Of a DNA stretch of 64,000 nt, positions 45,710 through 59,452 are shown in pieces; within the stretch, counting starts at the first letter, position 1, and every line of letters starts with the position of its first letter. Source of the stretch: Arabidopsis thaliana. Lineage: Eukaryota > Streptophyta > Magnoliopsida > Brassicales > Brassicaceae. The notes under the pieces are model-generated. The model was not told where the DNA came from and did not search any database. It worked only from the letters and a program-made list of their open reading frames with translations. A program made the position numbers and the translations under genes. Location: NCBI RefSeq assembly GCF_000001735.4, contig NC_003074.8, positions 2,728,101-2,792,100 on the forward strand, written 5' to 3'.

Positions 45710-48158
45710 AAGTAATCTTGAGCAGATTGATATATAGAAAGGATGTGTATTCGTGTGTATATATATATTATCGGACGTGTGGGTAAGAATCTCCCAAGTA
45801 AACTAACTCGTTCCCACGTAAGTATAATTCATCATTGGTTCATTATCTATTTATTGTACAGTATGTGTGTATTTCTATGTCTTTTTGTATTAAAGGTAAC
45901 TTTCGTAGTTAATTCGTAAGCATGTCGTTTTTTTTTTAGTGGTCAAATTGTAAGTATATCTTCTTCTTCTTTTTTTGCGTTTAAATAATTTTTTGGTCGT
46001 GTGTGCGTGACGGACTGACGCTCATTGTCATTGTTGCCTCGTATCCCACCTTAAACCTCACGCAATCAATGCCATTAATATAGGTGTCTTTATTAATAAT
46101 AATGGTGATTTATTAGTAATTCACTTTCACTTTAACGTTTTTTATTTTTATTGCCAAAAAAATTATTCTCTACTATATTTTAGTAAAATACTGAATTTAG
46201 AGATATAAACAATAGAGAACATAAATGCTTGTAATTCTGTTTAACGGAGTCAAATTTCTAACAAAGCCAATTTAATTGCAACGCATAATAAGTTAAAGCC
46301 GGTTTTATGAACATTGGACAGTAAACCGGTTAGTAATAATACTGCAATCTTTTTTAAAAAAACATAATAATTATTTCACCGCTATATATTATAATATATT
46401 ATCTTTGGACTGTGTAATTTAATCATGAATTTTAAAAGATCATGATTGTAAATTTCCTCCATTATGTGGTATCAATAAAATGAAGGAAAACATGAAAGAA
46501 CATTTTGGTGCTAATAATATTATTAGTATGGTAAAAGGTTTCCAAAGTGTTAAACAAAAGTATAACAAATTATAAAAGTATTTTAACAAAGTATAACAAA
46601 TATTTTGATATTATTCCATTAGTCTATAATTTGTATTATAGTGTTTTATTTGATTTATGAAACACATTGGATTAAAGGTAAAGAAAAAAAGAGAGAGGTA
46701 TAATCATTACAAGAGAAATTATGAGTTGGAAAAGGACAATCAAATATGAACCTTTTTGGCCCACAACATTCGACAACTCATAGAAATCAAAGGCTTTTCG
46801 TTTTTCCCAATTTATCAAGAAGAAAAAACAACCCAACTAATAATTTTTCTCTTTCTTTTTCTTATTTTTAAAATCGGAAAAGATTTATTATTTTACATAA
46901 AAAGCCTCTATTTTGGACCCAACATGCTTCTGTATCTCATTCTATTCACATTTATGAAAGTCTCTTTAGTTCCTTTCTTACTCAGATACTCTAACTAATA
47001 AGTGTCCATGTATATCTTTGTTATGTACACATCCGTATAAATGGTTGTGCCATTGTATTAAACATGTGATATATTAATAGAGTGTATCATATGGTACGGT
47101 CAGGATTAAAACAAATATGTTACACAATGCTATTTCATATGAATTTTATTTATTTATAATTATATGGTAATGTAAATATTGTAAGACAACTTTGTATGAG
47201 ATTAGGTGAACTAATGACAGATGGAAGAGATGAAAAAGAGACATAAGAAGAGGAGGAAGCTAAACATCTACTTTGAGATTTGTTGTTAGAATTTAAAATT
47301 TTATAAGAATGAGGAATCCCAATAAAGGAGGGAGCTGTTTTTTTTTTAGCATGTTACTAAAGCAAGACAAAAAAGCACTCAAAACAGGACAAATTTCTAG
47401 GATTTGCTTTATTACTAATTTTCTTTTGTGAAATAGTAGAGATTTCTTAGATGATTAGTTTTTACTTGGCATAAATGTAGAGTTACCGATTTGCATATTT
47501 AGTAAAAAATGACTTTAGATTCAAACGATTTTACTACTTGATCATTTTTTAAAACCATTAACTAACTTTATACACATGAATATTTGCTTATGTTTCCTTT
47601 TGAGAGTGGATCACAAGCATATATTTTGAACAAAAAGAAAAGAATATCATCGTATATATGTTTTCTTTTGCACACCATTATCGTATATTTTATGTAACTT
47701 GTAGATAAATAACTATCACAAAACAAGTCCAAAAAAAAAAAAAAAAGTCTATTACCTAACCCAAAAAAAAAGTCTATTCTTGCCATGAAAATCAGCAGCT
47801 AGTAGTAGTTACTAGTTAGTTCTCAAAGGAAGAGACATACGAAAAGGCATAGTTGAAACACTACGGACATATCTTTAACACTACTTTGGTGGATCCGTTT
47901 TTTTTTGTAGATGACAGATTCGATCTTGAAAATTACAAGATCAAACAAGTTTAATAATACTATAAAGAAATTACTTTAAGAGTTCCCTATAAGTAACTTT
48001 ATCAGAAAAAAATGGTTGGTGCAATAAAAATATAAACACAAACCAGTCAATGTAAGACAAATCAGGAAGAGCAACAAAACAATTCATTATTATTGAATTT
48101 GTAAGGTGAAGTAACTGATAACTGTACAGAGTTTATTTGTATAATCTTTCTACTTGAA

Positions 48159-51100
48159 CTAATTGGACAACATTCTATCACTAGTTCTATTTTTGTGCTC
48201 AAGCATTATCTTGGCAACAATTTCGCTAACTTTATGAGACACATCTGGAATCATTAAAGCTGCTTCATCAAACAACTGAGCTCTAAGTTCACCTGAGATT
48301 TGATCCCGAGGAGAAGCTGTAGATAATTCCGATATTGACTGGACGAAAACCGCAGCAGCAGTGTTTAAACCGTGTAACGCTTGACGGCAAGAAGTTATCC
48401 TTTCTTGAAGTGACTCGTCTGCAAGTGTATCGTGGAATACTTCTGAAGACGTCTTGTCCTGTGACATAGCAAAACCAATGATGAAACCTGTTTATTTAGT
48501 TACATATATACGAACATAATGTTGGCACTTAGCACCATTTCTGGAGATTTTATGCATCTATGAGTGATTTTAAGCCTAGTAATATGTAAGTGTGTCTGTA
48601 TAATAAATCTGTGCTGTGTAATGTATAAGTGAGTAGATATATACAAAATATGACGTGGTGAAACCTGCTCAGGATGTTCTTCTGAACTATGTGAAGATTG
48701 ATCATTCACCGTATCAAGAGGGATATGTTCTTGGATCGACCTCAAAGTCTTGTACCCTGATTTTTGGGAGGGTGTACGCGTAAATTGTTTAGTTCCGCCA
48801 ATGTAGTCTCTTCTTAGGACAAACTGAGACGAATATCTTCTTTGCTGCGATGATTTTTCGGCCTCGACCTATGGTTAAAGTAAACATATTTGGCCATCAA
48901 GATTTCTATTGGCAACCTAAAACATGTCGAAGCAAATAGGGAAGAGAGATCTTACATTGTCTATTATTGACAAACTGTTATCAAACTGTTTGAACATGTC
49001 CCCCTGCCCGGCAGAATGTTTGGTGCAGAAATTTTCAGGTTTCTGTTGTTTAATGAAAGATGCTTGGATGTTTGGAGTATTTAGAAGATCCAAACACACG
49101 TTGTAGATAGTGTTCCAACGGGTTTTTTCTTTCCTATTGCTGTTGAGAAGCAAAATAAAAACAATCAATGTGGTTCTCATAAAAGCAGGCAGAGAGATAG
49201 AGAGAAGAATTGCAGTAATGACCAGAAACAAGCTAGAGCTTCTTACCTAGGATCATCTCCTTGAAGCCCTGAAGTTTCAGTATCGTTGGAGCTTTTGGAC
49301 AGGCTTCCAAGGCATGCATTTTCGGTTCTTGAACCTTGCTTGGGAGTTTGGTATTCAAGATTCACAGAAGAGCATTCTTCAGCATTGTCAATAGTATTTG
49401 CCATACTTTTATCTTCATGTTTCTGTTGTGGAGGCAATAAAGATGCCCAATATCAGAAGAACTAAAAGCCTTAGCTGAAATTTTGGGTCTCACAAAGCAT
49501 TTCATAAAGATACACTCTATCCTGATTCCTAAAATCAGAAAGCAGGCAACTTTTTTGGGGTTGTACCTGGTTTGAAATGGAATCTTGACAATTGGTAGCA
49601 ATATCAGATGTTTCCACTTTAGCTTGAGCCCATTTAGGAAGCCGAGAAACGCTGAACTTAAATGAGGATGTCCATGGGGAGCGTTGCTGCATCTGATCTG
49701 CGTTCTCCTCTACTGGCTTATAGTTTGCAGAACATGATGCATCATTTGGATTGTCTTCCTCCAAATCAACCGCAATTTGCTTGAACTTTTCCAGTTGGGC
49801 CACAGTTAACCTGCCATTTTCATTTACTGCCCGTATAATACGAGTAGCCATTCGCAAAGGAAGTTTCCAGACAAAAATACAGCCGTCACTTGCAACCTGA
49901 CAATAAACACCAAAGAAAAGTTAAAAGCAAAGTTTTATCTCACTTTTTCGTTTTCATTTGAGGCATACAAGAAAGATAGATCCAGGCTTTTGAGCAGAGA
50001 AAGCTCTTTTACGGTGATTCAATTCAATAAGAATGAGACATTGATCTTGAAATCATCCAAAAGTCATGGTTCTTACAGTTGTAAGTAACAGAAAACTACA
50101 ATTCAGAAACTTACTGATATGATATGTTTGCAATCAGGTAGGAAAATAACACCAGTCACAGCTTCACCATGTCCTGTGGCCTGAGCAACCAGCTCTCCGG
50201 TGACAAAGTCCACAAAGCAAATTGTCCTGTTAGAGTAGGAGCATACCAAGTAGTTGCAGCTTGGGTCCAAAATGACCTGTGGAAGAGATCATATTGTCAG
50301 CACTAGAACATCAAACAATGTTGAAGTCTAACCAAACAGTTTGTTCAATGCACCTTTACGGGATCTCCATGGTCTCGGTCTTGCTTGAATGATCTGACAA
50401 GCTTTCCACTTTCTATGTCAAATATGTTTATCTTCTTATCCTGGGATCATGAGATAAAGCATCAGACTTCTTGTTTAATCTGATGGTAGGTGTACGATTA
50501 ATTGACTCAATATGCTCGAGATAAGGTGGTAATATATTAATGTTCACCGAAAGGTAACAATACCTGTCCCACTGTGACAACAAGTCCTGATGTTGGATCT
50601 ACAGCCACATCATAGATCGTTCCATGAGAGAGAGTTTGAGTATGAGAAGGTGAAAGACGCACACTACTTGCTTTTCTGTTAACGTCAAACATCTGCAACC
50701 TGCGACAATATCAACAATTATGTCATAAATTTCTCCAAAGTAAATTTGCAAGTTTCGAGGTCTTGCAGCATATAAAACATTACCTATCTGCACCAGAAGT
50801 TAACATTTTCCGGCCATTGCATGCGAATTTAACAGAAGTTACAGCAGCTGAACCACAAACACTCCCAACGGGATCAAAGTTCCTGACAATGAGAAAATAT
50901 AAGTTTGTATGGCCTTGCCATGGAAATCAAAAGACCATAACAGAGGTTTTGTTTTTACACCTTTTGACATCATAAATGTGAATTGCGCGGCCCTTTCCAC
51001 CAGAAGCAAGCAAGCTTGAGGCATTTTCAGAATCAACGTTTGTCAGTACAGGAAAGCTAAAGCTCAATGACTGAATTTCTGCTTCATGAGCATCCTGCAA

Positions 51101-53685
51101 GATGGTTATCAATAAGAGGCTTATGAATTGGATGTCTGGACACCACCCAGTGAAGACATAGAGCCAATTTAAAACACTGGTGGCTAGTATTACCATAAAG
51201 CATGTATATTCTGATTCTTGCAGATCATATATATGAAGGTTCCCTCCACAGTCACCAGCTGCTAAGTACTTTCCATCTTCACTTACAGCCAGTGCCCGAA
51301 ACCCAAATTTGCTACCACATGTCTCAACGAGATCACGTTCAAAAATGCCAGCGCTAGCTGCATTTTTAAAATATTGAGTGGACGAGTTGAAAACAAACAA
51401 TGAACATAAGTATCTAGAATAGAAAAATACTACAACATTTTATAATTACCTAAATGCATAATCCCCTGTGTTGAAGATTCTGAGGGATTGCTGCTTGCAT
51501 TGGCTTCTAACGGATTCACTTGGAAAGCAAGATCCCACAACCTGATGGTTCCATCTTCAGAACATGTAGTGAAGGAAACCCCTTCACTGCATCCCCTGGC
51601 TACACATGCAGCTGTTGGACTGTGCATATTTCCACAAGAGAGGTTTTTGATATCCCAAATTCCGGCAGAGTGTGATATCATCATGGAGCACCTAGTAGGC
51701 TGGAATAAGGAAGAAAAGTTTCACCATATGCAGTTGATGCTCTAAGCTTCAACAGAACACTTCAGAGAAAGAATTCAGAATCAACTAATTTTATGTGGAA
51801 AATACTGAAGTACGTTTACAGTTACCTTGTTCACATCATCCACATCCCAAACATAGAGACTACGATTCCCATAGATGACAACTGTGAAGCCAAAATACCA
51901 CCTTTTGTCAAAAGGAAGATAGCTAAGCAATGTACTGCTATTTTAAGGTTCTTCTACACTCACCGAGCTTATCTGTGGTAGAAAACTGACAAGCAACTGC
52001 GTCCGGGAAGATACCAGGCGAAGATTCTATATTTTTGGGTTCTGGTGATTGAGACAGATTTTCAGTGTTGCTGCTTTTAGCATCTGAAAACTGGATTGTG
52101 CCAGCATAATCTAAAGTTTCAGGCGTAAATAGCTGGACCATTCCCTTGCTGCAAGCGCAGGCTATCAATCGACTGGATGCAGATAGAGCAAAACATTTTT
52201 GAACCTGACATTTCATTGCAAGCCATTCGAAGAAGCTCTTGTTAGATGAAAAATAAGCTCGGCTGGGGAAGCTTTGTATCTGAATGTTCCCCAAGCTAAC
52301 ATGAAAAATTACTGATGTCTGTGGACCTAGAGTCAACGCATACAAGTTAACAAAACTTATTGCCTACGCTCACAAGGAAAATACAATGCTTCTGGACTAT
52401 GGGAAAATGATTGTTATGCATGTCTCAATGATGGGGTGATCCAGTTATGGTTCTTAGTTTAGCAAAGAAAAAGATTGAAATGAAGTTATTGTACCTTCAG
52501 ATCCACCGACTTCTTGATTAACATCCCATAACTCATGAGCATTAGAACACCTACACCTCAGAATAAATTTCCTAATTTTCATCAGAGCGAGTGTACAAAA
52601 GCTCATATTAACAGTTGTAACTGTGTGGAGCGAATACCTGCTTCTGTTAGAGCGTATATTGAGATAACTTCGTCAATTTGTTCGTCACTTCCACTAGAGT
52701 TCACTCTGTTGGCTGATATAACTGACACAAACGAGTTTCCTTTTTGAAAACCATCATCAGTTTGATTTCCATGAAATGCTAAAGATCCTACTTTACTTGA
52801 ACGTGTCCTCTGAAAAGAACCAACAGTCCAGAACTTCAAGTGCTTATTCCCGGAAGTAACAATGAATTTTCCATTAGATGAAAATGTCACAGAAGTTATC
52901 TCAGAGCAATTAGAACTCGCTTTGACCTTCGCCACCAAGATGCTTTTGCGCCAGTCCCAAAGATATATGTATCCTCCAACACTCACCAAATATTCCCCTA
53001 AAGGCCAAAGTAAGCAAATCCACAATAACAAGTAATGTGGTAACAATTATCAATTAGAGCAACAAAAAGGAAAGAAAACTAACCATTTGGTGAAAAGGAA
53101 AGACACTGAGATCCATAAAGATGGCCTTTCAGCTCCGAGACAAGTCCCAAAGTGTCACAATCCCAAATCAAGACTGCAGAGAGATTCGGAGACTGAGAAA
53201 GATCAAATCAAACACCAGAAAACTATCACGATACGAAAGATGAAACTGATTAACTCAATAACAGCAGTAAAAAAGCAAATGCAAACACTATCATACCTCT
53301 CCAGCAGCAACAAATCTCCCATTCTGCGAAATCGCCACACAGCTCAAAGGCTTAGGCATACGATGAGATACAACAAGATGTGACTGAGTGCACGAATCTA
53401 CATCGTAGACTACCACAACACATCCCGCTAAGTAAACACATTTCGAGCTGCAAGTAACTGATGCCAATCCATTGGCGTTCTTCGTCGTCAAACCGATGAT
53501 CTCTTGTAGAATTAGCTGGAAGAAATAAGAATTCAAAATCCAGTTAGAAGAAATCTCTATGGAGAAAAAAAAAACAAAAATTGAATACATTTGCCTCGAG
53601 ATTTGGTGAGCAAGTGCATTGATATAATGATATGACGTACCTTCGTGGATGAGCTAGGCTTCTTTAATTTCTGGCTCAGCTTCAT
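48159..53685 (-). CDS. large WD40-repeat protein, WDR62/MAPKBP1-like
   Basis: Many-exon gene of roughly 1,000 residues. It starts at ATG 53685-53683; exon 1 is just 45 bases (53641-53685, MKLSQKLKKPSSSTK) and exon 2 begins at 53515 (LILQEIIGLT). It stops at TAG 48161-48159. Blades are readable along the chain: NGLASVTCSSKCVYLAGCVVVVYD; GEYLVSVGGYIYLWDWR; FIVTSGNKHLKFWTVG; GVSFTTCSEDGTIRLWDLA; YLAAGDCGGNLHIYDLQ; LASGGKGRAIHIYDV; VTVGQDKKINIFDIESGK; IISVASDGCIFVWKLPL. These make about two seven-bladed propellers, followed by a disordered Ser-rich region and a C-terminal helical tail. The two-propeller plus helical-tail architecture and the LGLTxxN start match animal WDR62/MAPKBP1, which work at spindle poles and in JNK signalling. 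A plant role is not evident. Probably At3g09080. Confidence 0.9.
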
Positions 53686-54137
53686 TCCGATTAGGGTAAA
53701 ACAATTAAAAAAAAACTAAAATTTCTGAGGAATCTGGAATCGGAAACCCTAGCGAGAGAGAGAGAGTGATTCTGGGGATTTTCCGAGAGATGAGATTGTC
53801 GTTACTGTGTAGGAGGGAAACAATTATCAAAATATTGAATTTTAAAAAATAAATTCATCCGTTATAAATTAATTTAACCTAAAAATTAGTTTCTCTTTAA
53901 TTTTTTGTTTTTGAAAATGGGCCCATAAGTTACCAAATAAAGCCTTCTAAAATGTGGGCTTTTCAGGCCCATATATTGTTTGGATTTGTTTCCTTTTTTT
54001 ATTCCATTTTCTTGAACTATAAATCTTGTTCGTTTCCTCTTCTAAATCTCTCGCTTTCACCAACCAAACCCAGAAGAAAGCTCGAGATCAATATCGAATA
54101 AGGATCACAAAATTAGGGTTTTAATTTGATAGAGAAG
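53686..54137. promoter_or_regulatory. divergent promoter of the WD40 and Mpo1-like genes
   Basis: A 452-base region with a perfect palindrome ATGGGCCCAT at 53917-53926, TGGGCT at 53955-53960 and GGCCCA at 53966-53971 (site II elements). Both leaders carry telo-box-like sequence: AAACCCTAG near 53743 (WD40 side, with a GA tract beside it) and TTAGGGTTTT near 54112 (Mpo1-like side). This is the typical layout of a constitutive bidirectional promoter. Confidence 0.65.
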
Positions 54138-54476
54138 ATGAATTTCAGAAGCTTTGAGGAGTTCTGGCCTTTCTACATGATGCAACACTCGAATCCATCG
54201 ACGCGAAGGTTGCACTTCATAGGTATCATCGCGAGCATCGTTGCTTTGATATGTTCGATTTTGATCAACTGGTGGTTCTTAGCTCTGGTGCCTCTGCTTG
54301 GGTACGGATTCGCGTGGTATAGCCACTTCTTCGTGGAAGGGAATGTTCCGGCGAGCTTTGGGCATCCGCTTTGGTCGTTTCTCTGCGATCTCAAGATGTT
54401 TAGTCTGATGCTCACAGGAAGCATGGAGAGAGAGATGAAGAGACTTGGTAAGAGGCCATTGTTGCAGCTCTCTTGA
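54138..54476 (+). CDS. Mpo1-like / DUF962 small membrane protein
   Basis: Single-exon, 112 residues; the upstream in-frame codon 54126 is TTG, so ATG 54138 (MNFRSFEEFWPFYMMQH) is the start. The protein has the DUF962 signature: FWPFYMMQHSNPSTRRLHFIG, two hydrophobic helices (about 28-56) and YSHFFVEGNVPASFGHPLWSF. The four histidines used for Fe(II) in yeast Mpo1 are all present (H17, H26, H63, H76). Yeast Mpo1 is an ER dioxygenase that alpha-oxidises 2-hydroxy palmitate in phytosphingosine breakdown. This homologue is shorter than Mpo1, so equivalent chemistry is inferred. It is head-to-head with the WD40 gene and converges on DEX1. Probably At3g09085. Confidence 0.92.
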   Translation: MNFRSFEEFWPFYMMQHSNPSTRRLHFIGIIASIVALICSILINWWFLALVPLLGYGFAWYSHFFVEGNVPASFGHPLWSFLCDLKMFSLMLTGSMEREMKRLGKRPLLQLS

Positions 54477-54811
54477 AGCAGCAGCAGATATCTCTATAGA
54501 ATTGTTCTTGATTCTTCTTATTGCGTTCTGCGATTGGATTTTAGACTCCAGTTTGTAATTACTTCATGGAATCGTTGTTTGCGAATGATCATTTCTTCAA
54601 ATTCAAATTTCGTATGAACAAAACATAAATTCTCAAGAAATTAAGTTGTGCAAAAACTTTATAAACTCAGAAAAGAGTTGATCTAATACTAAAGTCGAAT
54701 TACATTTTAAAAAGGTACAGAAATCGAAAACTCTAGCACGAAATTGTCCCTGGATCCTTTTGATGAGCTCTATGAGGATGTGTACCTCCTGTTTACAGAT
54801 GGTACCTAGTA
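54477..54811. other. convergent 3' region between the Mpo1-like gene and DEX1
   Basis: 335 bases with the 3' UTRs of both genes. Nothing else seen. Confidence 0.6.
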
Positions 54812-57800
54812 TCATAAATCTGTGTTGCGGGAAAAAGACGGGAGAGGCACGGCTTCTTGAGGCCGTAGTATCACGAGCAGACCGAACATCCCGAGCATCG
54901 GGAGAACAAGAAGCCATTTCAGAAGCTTGTAGTAATACATATGGAAAGTTAGTGAGAATTCGTCTGAGAAATGGAGTCCATTCTTATCTGCCATCTCCAC
55001 CATTACAGTTCCTGTTGTTCTCACTCCCACAGTTGGTAGTTTTATCCGGTATTTTCCAGGGCGGTCATAGATCTGGCTCTGCGTTATCCTCCTCTCTCCC
55101 TGGTAATTGCCTGGAACCAACAGCGTCGTCTGTATTTGAAAACAGCTGGTTTAGTTCAGCAAGAAGCCATTGCTCATCTATTGAGGTTTCAGGAACTTAC
55201 AGTAACGTTGTAGGGTGCTTGTGAACCAGATGGATATCTATATTTATCAACGATCTCGATCTCAGCCCAGAAGTTTTTGCCTTCCTCATCACGGAAACCT
55301 CTGGTCGAATGCGTGACAAAAACGCCTTCACGATCATAACGATTGGCCTTATTGTTCCTGCCTTGATCACTAGATCTCCAAGCCTGATGAATTCGGGAAC
55401 CAAGTGTGAAATCAGTAATTTCCCCCATTTTAAAAAACAATCAAAGAGATGTTGAGCAGAACCCGCTCGCAAATAGAGTTCGGGGTTGATCTTGCCTTAA
55501 GGGGATGGTGAGGAGAAGGCGTTGAGAAGCAAAAGACGTTTCCATTCATAGTTGAGACAATAAGATCGAGATCATCTCCACCGTCAACATTATCAGCCAA
55601 GACCATGCTGTATCTGTAACTCGAAAGACATTGGTGGTCAAAATACTAAAGATATTACGTGCCGAGAGGAAGCAAAAGTGACTTACGAAGTTTCGCCAAT
55701 GTCAACAACGTCAGTGCACGAGGTGGGTCCATCTATGAGATACAGGTAACCGTCAAAGGATGTAGTAACGATGGTGAGACCCTTCTTTTTCTCACCTCGC
55801 TTGTTCAGATCAACAAGAAGAAGTTGGTTCATCACTCTTCCATGAGTCCTGTATGGGTAAGGACGGACAATAGAACCATCCTTGCCACTAAGAACGTATA
55901 TGTTTCCTGATGATGTAGGAACCACAACCTCCGTGTGTCCGTCACCATCAACATCGCCTATAGAAGGACCCTGTAAGAGAAGATTGGCAGCAATCAATAA
56001 TCGTGAAGTGATCAATTCAGAGACAGGTTACAATGTTACATGGTAAATAATTTTGGTCTTACGCAGGGACTTAAGATCTCATGAAAGCTTGTATACACTA
56101 CAATTATTTGATAGAATTCTGATGATGCTCGTACAACTGGTTCATTCATAAGAGTTTTCTATTTCTGATAAGAATAAACAGAGGTAATTGTTGACCTGGG
56201 GAACAAGGCTCTTAAGATGTGCTTCCCAAATTTCCACTCCTTGGGTGGTCCATGCTGCTATATTTCCGTGTGAATCAGTAGTTACAAGTTCAATCTTTCC
56301 ATCATCATTTATGTCGGCCGCAACCACTGCTCCTTGAATTTCAGCCATTTCCAGTGGGAATTTTTCTCTGATGTTTCCTGCAAAAAGACAACAATCTTAG
56401 AATCCAAACCAACATCGAGATTTGCAGGCAAAAATGTGTAGTAAAACTTGTGTATGTATTGTCCATGAACAAGAATCTAATAAGAGTGAAATTTTGGTCT
56501 TGCAGGGAAACGGAATATTCAAACTTAACATAGATTTTTTTTTGAAGTGTGTGACCTTGACTATGAAAGCTATAGTTGCATAATCACATAAAACCGATCC
56601 AAAAGAAACAGCTCCTGCTAGAAGCATTGCTTGGTAAAAACAGTAACAGGAAATGCAGAATTGTCATCAATGCAAGAAAATAAACAGCAGGAAGTAACAA
56701 GAAGACTTACCACGATGATCCATGGCGTAGAATAAGCCAAAGGAAGTTCCGACAAGGATATCCAAATAACCATCGCCATCCAAATCAACAACCGTTGGTG
56801 AAGAATAAATATAAGCACGGAAGTTTGCTTTATCCGTACTCAAATCTAGCTCTTTGATCCACTTGACTTGTTTAGTATCAAGATTGAAAACCACAATTGA
56901 ACTAGCAATATAATTTTTAATGTCGATACCACCAAGCTCTTTCAGATGTTCTGGATTATCATAGTACCTGAAAATTGCGTATTGTGTTAGCTGCCCTATA
57001 TTCTGCAATGCAAATACATTGAAAACGCCAATGATAATATTCAAGACCTCATGCATGCAATACATACTAATGATGCTTTTGCATTAACAGATTCAGAGAA
57101 CATTTACAGCATGAAAGCTAAACTTACTCGGGGTCGAAGAAATAGGAAACAGCAACAATCATCTCCTGTACTCCATCTTTGTCTATGTCAGCAATTACCT
57201 GATAAAAAGAGATACAGTAAGATCTCCCATGGAAGTAAGTAATCCGGAATAATCCTAAACAAGGTTTTTGACATAGATGAAACTCACAGGAGTGCATAGT
57301 ATATGGGCGTCAATATTCACATAATCTTCTGAGTTCTCGTGCTGCCCCTCAACCCATTCCTCATCACCCCACATTTTCTCATCAACATAATCGTCATAAT
57401 CATAACTGTATTCATCAGCTAACTCATCATTCTCACGCAACAACTCAAACGATGAATCTGCGTCAGCTTCTAAGCCTCCATCATTTTCTACTGTCGCCAT
57501 GCGGACACCCTCACTGTTGTCTTTACTGTCCGAATGGCTGTCCACAGATTCTTTCGAACCATCCTCTTCCAGAAGTCGCCTCCCACTTTTGGTTACTGTC
57601 TCTGCCGTACTACTGTTTCCAGATGTCCCCAGAGTTTCTGAGGAATTACCCGTACTAGTATTTAATTTAATAACAGTTTCATTCTTATCTCCACTAATTT
57701 TGCTTTGATCCACCTCATTGGTGGTTACATTTCTATTGAGGTTTTCTCTTGAGCCAGCTGTAGTAGCATTTGCTGCCAAATTATTTGCTCCAGCATCCAT

Positions 57801-59452
57801 GGAGGAATTATGTAGCTCTGGAGTAGGCTTTACAATAGCTTCTGTTTGATTATTCTCTGGTCTCTTTTGATCCTCTTGAGTTGACACATATGAATTAGCG
57901 CCATGAACTTCTTTGGTCATCGAGACTGTAACATTTGGTGTTGTGGTAGTTGCATTCGTTTCTACAGAGTGGAGAAGTGAGAGTCACAAAGTAAACTTTC
58001 ATCACGAACTAAATTGACTCTGCTAATTCATGTACTTTTTCTACCCTCTAAATACTGGAGCTTCCCATCAGACGTAAAATCCATAAGAAAAAAGCAAGAC
58101 ACAAAATACAAAAACATTCTTCAGATAAGCTGAGGCAGCTACTCGAAGCATAAACTTATCTTTATACTTTCAATTACCTACCTGTTCAGTGTCCTCTAGA
58201 ACTAGGAAGAACGCAAATAACCAAGAGACCATGGGAGATGGGAATAACTTAAGTAGCAAAGAAGAAACTGATGTAGAAAATCCAATATGATAAAGAAACT
58301 TACGAGTGGTCGATGACTTCATTGCCATAGCTTCCTCCTCAAGCACATCATCATGAACATCAGGATGTGAACGGTCAACAGGATCAGGATTAAGTCCCAC
58401 ATGCCAGTTCTTGTGCACTTTTCTACGTGGCACTTCTAGCTTATCTGACATCAAAAAGCCTGATACCCTGGAAACAAGAAAGTATCATATGCAAAACCCA
58501 CAAAACTCTAAGGATCGATGATAACAGACAAAAGAATATCCATCATCTGAGAGAAAGAATTACCTGAAAAAGAGCACTTCGGCATTGTAGGTAGCCAGAG
58601 CAATTTCTCTAACACCATCTTTGTCGATATCAAATAGAAGAGGACTCGAGTGCACATTTGACTGGTGAAAAGCAGGCCAACCTAGAAATTTATGAGAGCA
58701 TCAGTAACCTTTTCAAAATCCTTAATATTCTACAGCATCAAATGAACAAAGCACAAAATAAAATTTCAGAAAGCTAAAGGTAAAGAAGATAAGATATCTT
58801 GTACCTGGCATCTTGTCTCCATCAGCTCCTTCAAGAACTTCGAGGTAATGAACAAAAGATGGAACAACAATGTCAAGCTTTCCATCACTGTAACAAAAAC
58901 AAAATCCGGCTTTAAGCACAAAGTATGGAACCAGCACTCATTAATCATGATGCCTTAACCCAAATTCGAGAGAGAAAACATCTGATTGTGAGTAAAAGAT
59001 TTTAACACAGAATCAACATAAAAACATTGGTGGGAAAGATAATAAACCAAACCTGTTAATATCAGCAATCAAGGGTGTAGCATAAACGCTAGAAGTGACT
59101 TCAGTTTGCCATCGCAGCTCCAATTTTTTCGGGCACTGAGTATTCAATAAAGCATCTTCATCACTGCACAAACGAAACAACCCAGAAAGAAACTTAAATC
59201 GGAGAAACCAAACAGAAAGCCTTACGAGGAAAGAAACATATCTCCAGCAATCAATGGTATGAATTATGAAACAAAAATTCGATCAAATTGAGGCGTTGCA
59301 TCTCAATACAGATCGAAAACTTACATATCGGGGTAGCCCAGCTCGTCATCGGTGGCTTTACGCTCTCTGAACTTATTTTCTCCATAGGAGAGATTCGTTA
59401 AGGAAAGACAGAGCAAACAAACCAGCAGACACTGCCTCGCTCGAGATTTCAT
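54812..59452 (-). CDS. DEX1: DEX1, FG-GAP-repeat membrane protein required for pollen exine
   Basis: Multi-exon gene of about 896 residues, ATG 59452-59450 to TGA 54814-54812. A signal peptide ([21 protein letters not shown], to about residue 24) is followed by integrin-alpha-like FG-GAP blades with calcium-loop motifs: [13 protein letters not shown] (around 55935-55970), [13 protein letters not shown] (around 56745-56790), [13 protein letters not shown] (near 56270-56310) and others such as [22 protein letters not shown] long low-complexity insert (57255-57920) is rich in N-glycosylation sequons, acidic residues and an RRLL site. One TM helix near the C-terminus ([20 protein letters not shown]) leaves a short tail. 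DEX1 is needed for primexine formation and sporopollenin anchoring; loss gives male sterility, and it is proposed to bind Ca2+ in the ER or at the plasma membrane. Name is from recognition of the protein. Confidence 0.95.

Larger units (their letters stand above)
42838..48158. other. 5.3 kb AT-rich gene desert: OPS upstream region and WD40 3' region
   Basis: This is the longest gene-free stretch in the window. Proximal to OPS there is a GA-rich leader (about 42900-43010). An 11-base inverted repeat with TTGAC cores lies at 43393-43403 / 43438-43448. Further out are CATGTGATT microrepeats (about 44980-45060), a decayed glycine-rich relic (45327-45498), a T22 run, and a duplicated AAAGTATAACAAAT (46557-46570 and 46588-46601). 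I could find no transposon with both ends, no tRNA and no coding exon. Old, diverged repeats are likely but not identifiable by eye. Confidence 0.5.

Noticed and set aside
46756..46998. 80-codon plus-strand frame in the gene desert
   Set aside because: Phe/Leu/Ile-rich translation of AT-rich DNA, with no start context, splice structure or family resemblance.
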